A stretch of 21,467 nucleotides of DNA from Cylindrotheca closterium (Eukaryota > Bacillariophyta > Bacillariophyceae > Bacillariales > Bacillariaceae). Position numbers and translations under genes: made by a program. Below are positions 18,617 to 21,467 of the stretch, piece by piece (the stretch's first letter is position 1; each line of letters starts with the position of its first letter). The stretch spans positions 1 through 21,467 of the forward strand of contig CAKOGP040001743.1 of assembly GCA_933822405.4 (NCBI GenBank), written 5' to 3'. The notes under the pieces were generated by a model. It was given only the letters and a program-made list of their open reading frames with translations, was not told the origin of the DNA and did not search any database.

Positions 18617-19128
18617 ATGCCAAGGAGCCAAGCCCCTAACCCTGAAAGACAGCTCATGATCAAGACAAAGGCGTGTCAACGGTAAGGGATTGAGTTCAGG
18701 TCTGCTGAAAATTTCTTTGAAAAACGCCTAATGACTCCAATAACGCAATTCCGAACATCAAATCGACTCTCTCTGCCTTTGTTTCCAGTCTGATAAAGGA
18801 AGTGGATTATTACCACAAAGAAGTCAAAGAAAATGAAGCTAAGCTGGAAGACATGAAATCTGCAAACCGAGACCCATATGATATCAAGAAATTCCAAGAG
18901 GTGCTAGACGAAAGCTACATGATGGTGCCGGACAGCAAAAATCGTTTGCAAAAATCGCTTCAAGATCTGGCTGCGTTCTTAGATGGTAGCGACGCAGCAG
19001 CAGTTGCACCGAGTCAATGGTATAGAGAAGCTAAGGAACTATTGAAGACTGTAGAATTGCTACATGACGCTGAGAATGATTTGAAGGAAACAGATTTAAC
19101 AGGAATAATTGAGAATGAGGTTTTTTAA
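18617..19128 (+). CDS. TBCA: Tubulin-folding cofactor A (2 exons)
   Basis: Exons 18617-18681 and 18789-19128 join over a 107-bp intron (CG/GTAAGG donor, TTTCCAG acceptor, phase 2), giving 134 aa. Exon 1 encodes MPRSQAPNPERQLMIKTKACQ; the junction codon is Arg, then LIKEVDYYHKEVKENEAKLE. TBCA proteins carry the same pattern (LxIKTxxVKRLxKE..YxKE, then DPYDIKKQxEVLxESxMMxPD). Here DPYDIKKFQEVLDESYMMVP and NRLQKSLQDLAAFL are evident. TBCA is a three-helix bundle that holds folding beta-tubulin after release from the chaperonin CCT. It is longer than the roughly 108-aa animal form because of a short insert (DGSDAAAVAPSQ) and a C-terminal extension. It converges on the next gene with a 67-bp gap. 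Confidence 0.95.
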
Positions 19129-19195
19129 GCCCTCTCCATTTGACTGCAAACTATAAATTTCAAACCGACTTGTACGAATTGTATTGTGGTCCAAA

Positions 19196-20857
19196 TCATA
19201 TCTCGCCGAGCTTGAACAAGCCCACAACTCCACCATCAATTGAGCCGTTTGGATCAAGATTCCATTCCGGGTCATCCAAATCTATCTCAGAAAGCGGTAT
19301 CGTCTTTGGCTGTCGCTCCTCCATGTTGCTCTCAACAACAATGCCATTAGAGGCGACGCCCTCTCCATAACACTTGTGTTTGCATTTCATTTCTGTACAC
19401 GTGTACCTGCTTCGCCATCTGGACTCTGAGTTCTTGTGAATTGGTTCTATGCCTTGATAGCACTCAACCACTTCTCCAATTACAAAGTCAATGTGGGCAA
19501 CGCCATCCTTTGGATGATGAATTATTGCCTTATGTCCACACTGGCCATCCAGACGATGAACGTGGAAGCCATCCGAACTTTGAAAGTTGGAAGAATCCCT
19601 CTCGTCGGCTTTCGCTCTCCCAGTCGCACTGTCAGGATTTTTAACAGTCGAATCAGATCCACGAGACGAAGTGCTCGCATCTCTGTTCCCTTCAGAACCT
19701 GAAGCGTCAGTGTGGGGCTCTATCGGAGGGTCGCGAACTGTCGGATTTCTCCTCATCAAAGCTTGGAGCCGTCGCCCTTCAGCTTGCCACGCTTTCAGAG
19801 CAAAGTTGAGATATTCCTCCGAGCTCTGTTGGCAGCGCTTTGGATCGATTCCAGCTGTAAGCATACACTTGCTATAGAGAGCCTTGCTTTCAACCTCGTA
19901 TAAATGAAGAGCCAACGCATCTTGCTTTTTAGCAGTTGCACTATCATCTACACCAAGAATTATTTTGGATAGATTCGCTGGATTCGACGATAGCGACATT
20001 GCCAGCTGTTCAAGAGTCAACCCAACAGCCTGTGCTGATGCCGCCAGAGACGAAATAGCAACTGCTGAGGCCCTTGGTTGTGAAGTGTGATTGCAGTTGA
20101 AAACATTCCCAAGAGGCTGGGAAACCAAGGGCAATTCGTCGAAGTTTAAATTCCCTACTCCCAAAGGTGGATTGAACGAAGCAGCATTCTTGTTATCCTC
20201 TGGCTGCTGATTTGGAACACAATTTGCTGTTGAATATGCGTGTGGTATGTTACTGTTTTGGCTGTGCTTAGCGATGCCTGTGCTGCCAAATGGATTTCGG
20301 ACACTTGCAGAAGGTGGTACAAAGAGTGGAGCATATTCTGGATGATACTTTGCAATCCTGGGGCGCTTTGACTGCTCGTCTATATGATCTTCGCCGTCAT
20401 CATCTGAAAGCCCATTCAGAACTGGGCCGTCGCGTTTCATTTGTAGAGCAAGAGCACCAATATTGCTAGGTTTTGAGGCCGTGAGTTCCTGGTCTCGTGG
20501 CATCGTATGTGCTCCGGAAAATGTAGGAAGGCTTGATTTGTCGTCTGGCTTGACATCTGTGCAATTCTTTCGTGCCAATCGTAGACGGCGACTTAGCTGA
20601 TTCTTGCGCTGTCCAAGAGTTACTTTCTCGGCGTCCATTATAGACGAGTCATCATTTGATGGATAGTCGAATCCACCAATCCTCAATGCATCAAAAAGTG
20701 AAAGATCGGGATTCGCCAATCGAGCTGCCACCGCCTTGTGCATGCGAGCATCTCCTTTGCGTCCAAGCTTTGAAGTCTTCGCATTACTATTCTCAGTCTC
20801 TCCTTCAGCGCTTGCAACATCTATCTTCTCATGAAGATTTGACTGGTCATGAGACAT
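19196..20857 (-). CDS. Nuclear-type protein with N-terminal MHKAVAARL motif and C-terminal Cys/His region
   Basis: A single 553-aa ORF starts at ATG 20857. Residues 37-66 (ARMHKAVAARLANP, then LSLFDALRIGGFDYP) form a compact motif that I associate with diatom proteins of unknown function. SRRLRLARK and SKRPRIAKY are probable nuclear signals. The middle is Asn/Ser/Pro-rich with an Ala-rich helical patch (SSLAASAQAVGLTLEQLAMS) and a second helical block (EEYLNFALKAWQAEGRRLQA). Residues 433-500 look structured: DGQCGHKAIIHHPKDGVAHI, then FVIGEVVECYQGIEPI, ending in YTCTEMKCKHKCYGEG, a possible metal-binding Cys/His set (440 to 496). DNA or chromatin work is possible but unproven. There are no introns. 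Confidence 0.82.
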   Translation of the reverse strand: MSHDQSNLHEKIDVASAEGETENSNAKTSKLGRKGDARMHKAVAARLANPDLSLFDALRIGGFDYPSNDDSSIMDAEKVTLGQRKNQLSRRLRLARKNCTDVKPDDKSSLPTFSGAHTMPRDQELTASKPSNIGALALQMKRDGPVLNGLSDDDGEDHIDEQSKRPRIAKYHPEYAPLFVPPSASVRNPFGSTGIAKHSQNSNIPHAYSTANCVPNQQPEDNKNAASFNPPLGVGNLNFDELPLVSQPLGNVFNCNHTSQPRASAVAISSLAASAQAVGLTLEQLAMSLSSNPANLSKIILGVDDSATAKKQDALALHLYEVESKALYSKCMLTAGIDPKRCQQSSEEYLNFALKAWQAEGRRLQALMRRNPTVRDPPIEPHTDASGSEGNRDASTSSRGSDSTVKNPDSATGRAKADERDSSNFQSSDGFHVHRLDGQCGHKAIIHHPKDGVAHIDFVIGEVVECYQGIEPIHKNSESRWRSRYTCTEMKCKHKCYGEGVASNGIVVESNMEERQPKTIPLSEIDLDDPEWNLDPNGSIDGGVVGLFKLGEI

Positions 20858-21375
20858 ATTGGACTTCTAGCTTTGTGCCAGATTGTCCCTTCTCCAGAAA
20901 AGAAGAGGTTCTTGCGGCTCCCTTGTAACAGAGTCGTAGTTGTTGACAAATTGTGAGACCTCAGATAAAAATGGCCTTGCGGTGTCTTTTTTTAAAATAA
21001 AAAAGCAGTTTATCCATCCGCTTGCTGCAAGGCCATTTCGATCGAATGAGTCAGCTTCAGTTAGTCAAGTGCAGTGCAGTCTTCCGGTACTCTAGCACAA
21101 CATATAATGACATTCGTTCCCTTCCGCCCCTCGCCCGTCCCAAATGCAAACTCGTAACGTGACTGACTGGACTGCCGAGTCCGGAGCAGATATATTAGAG
21201 CGATCGAAGGCCAACGGTCGTCGCCGATCTCAAGCCCAAGATCAATCATCTATCAACTACTCACAGCTGGTGCTTCAGACCCCCATAAATACACCCCAAT
21301 AGCAATATCAATCACGGTCTATCATGCGATGACAGTCAGGATAATAATAATAATAATAAATCTGATGCATTAATC
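20858..21375. other. Intergenic region with inverted repeat and ATA microsatellite
   Basis: These 518 bp hold no convincing gene. They contain a long inverted repeat (20965-21043) and an (ATA)6 microsatellite (21341-21358), and serve as the upstream region of the 553-aa gene on the minus strand. A 62-aa minus-strand ORF (21061-21249) has no recognisable features. Confidence 0.5.
20965..21043. repeat. Inverted repeat, 12-bp perfect core, 45-nt loop
   Basis: aaatggccttgc (20970-20981) is matched exactly in reverse complement by gcaaggccattt (21027-21038). With three mismatches the arms extend to 19 bp (20965-20983 and 21025-21043). The loop is A/T-rich with T and A runs. It could be a hairpin in the 5' UTR of the minus-strand gene, a factor-binding pair, or a tiny mobile-element relic. 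Confidence 0.7.
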
Positions 21376-21467
21376 ATGTTAAAACTATCTCAAGTTTCTA
21401 GATTGCCGTTAACGGCTGTCATGGCCATTTACCATACGGAGGTGAGTCCAGTACTGTTGAACCAGTT
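21376..21467 (+). CDS. Candidate 5' exon of a gene running off the window
   Basis: An ATG at 21376 opens a frame that continues to the window end: MLKLSQVSRLPLTAVMAIYH, then TE. A GTGAGT donor follows at 21442 in phase 0. The basic, Ser/Leu-rich, acid-poor start would suit a mitochondrial presequence. The stretch is short and could be chance. Confidence 0.25.
   Translation, partial: MLKLSQVSRLPLTAVMAIYHTEVSPVLLNQ

Noticed and set aside
21061..21249. 62-aa minus-strand ORF
   Set aside because: It is short, has no motif and no splice signals; kept only as a note in the intergenic entry.
1..21467. Search by eye for CRISPR arrays, tRNA, rRNA, phage or defence genes
   Set aside because: No spaced direct repeats, cloverleaf-like sequences or related proteins were seen; the gene set is ordinary eukaryotic nuclear.

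Overview
The window looks like nuclear DNA of a diatom, probably a pennate one. Genes are closely packed and introns are short (57-118 bp, GT-AG, often GTAAGT donors with CTAAC/CTGAC-like branch sites). Two proteins start with a signal peptide followed by a Phe at the predicted cleavage site (VDA/FSP and STA/FSF), the bipartite 'ASAFAP'-type presequence used for diatom plastids. A decayed Ty1/copia element of the kind common in diatoms lies at the left edge. The diatom assignment is inferred from these traits and from the gene families, not from a database match.

Layout, left to right: frameshifted copia RNase H end and a possible LTR (1-592); plastid-type ABC-F ATPase, 4 exons (+, 742-3626); lineage-specific membrane protein, 2 exons (-, 3669-5546) with an overlapping upstream ORF; second plastid-type protein of unknown function, 4 exons including a 12-nt microexon (-, 5830-7028); 601-aa protein with a transglutaminase-like core and a C-terminal beta-rich domain (+, 7278-9083); Ser/Gln-rich probable nuclear protein (-, 9331-10017); small two-helix membrane protein whose 3' splice site lies in a perfect 30-bp tandem duplication (+, 10268-10711); type II membrane protein with a degenerate glycosyltransferase-like motif (-, 11028-12023); sterol 14-alpha-demethylase CYP51 (-, 12222-13734); 18S rRNA methyltransferase BUD23 (+, 13983-14970); 1036-aa disordered protein with one WW-like domain (-, 15230-18340); tubulin cofactor A, TBCA (+, 18617-19128); 553-aa nuclear-type protein (-, 19196-20857); and a weak candidate first exon at the right edge.

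The genes alternate between divergent and convergent pairs and form no operon or pathway. Three divergent pairs have start-to-start gaps of 249, 250 and 248 bp, and a fourth has 276 bp, so each gap probably acts as a bidirectional promoter. Tail-to-tail gaps are as small as 42 and 67 bp, so 3' UTRs must nearly touch or overlap. The firm identifications are ABC-F, CYP51, BUD23 and TBCA. The other genes are described by visible sequence features only. I see no CRISPR array, tRNA, rRNA, prophage or defence system. The most interesting points are gene-structure oddities (duplicated splice acceptor, microexon, introns inside ATPase motifs) and two enzyme-like proteins that seem to have lost catalytic residues.
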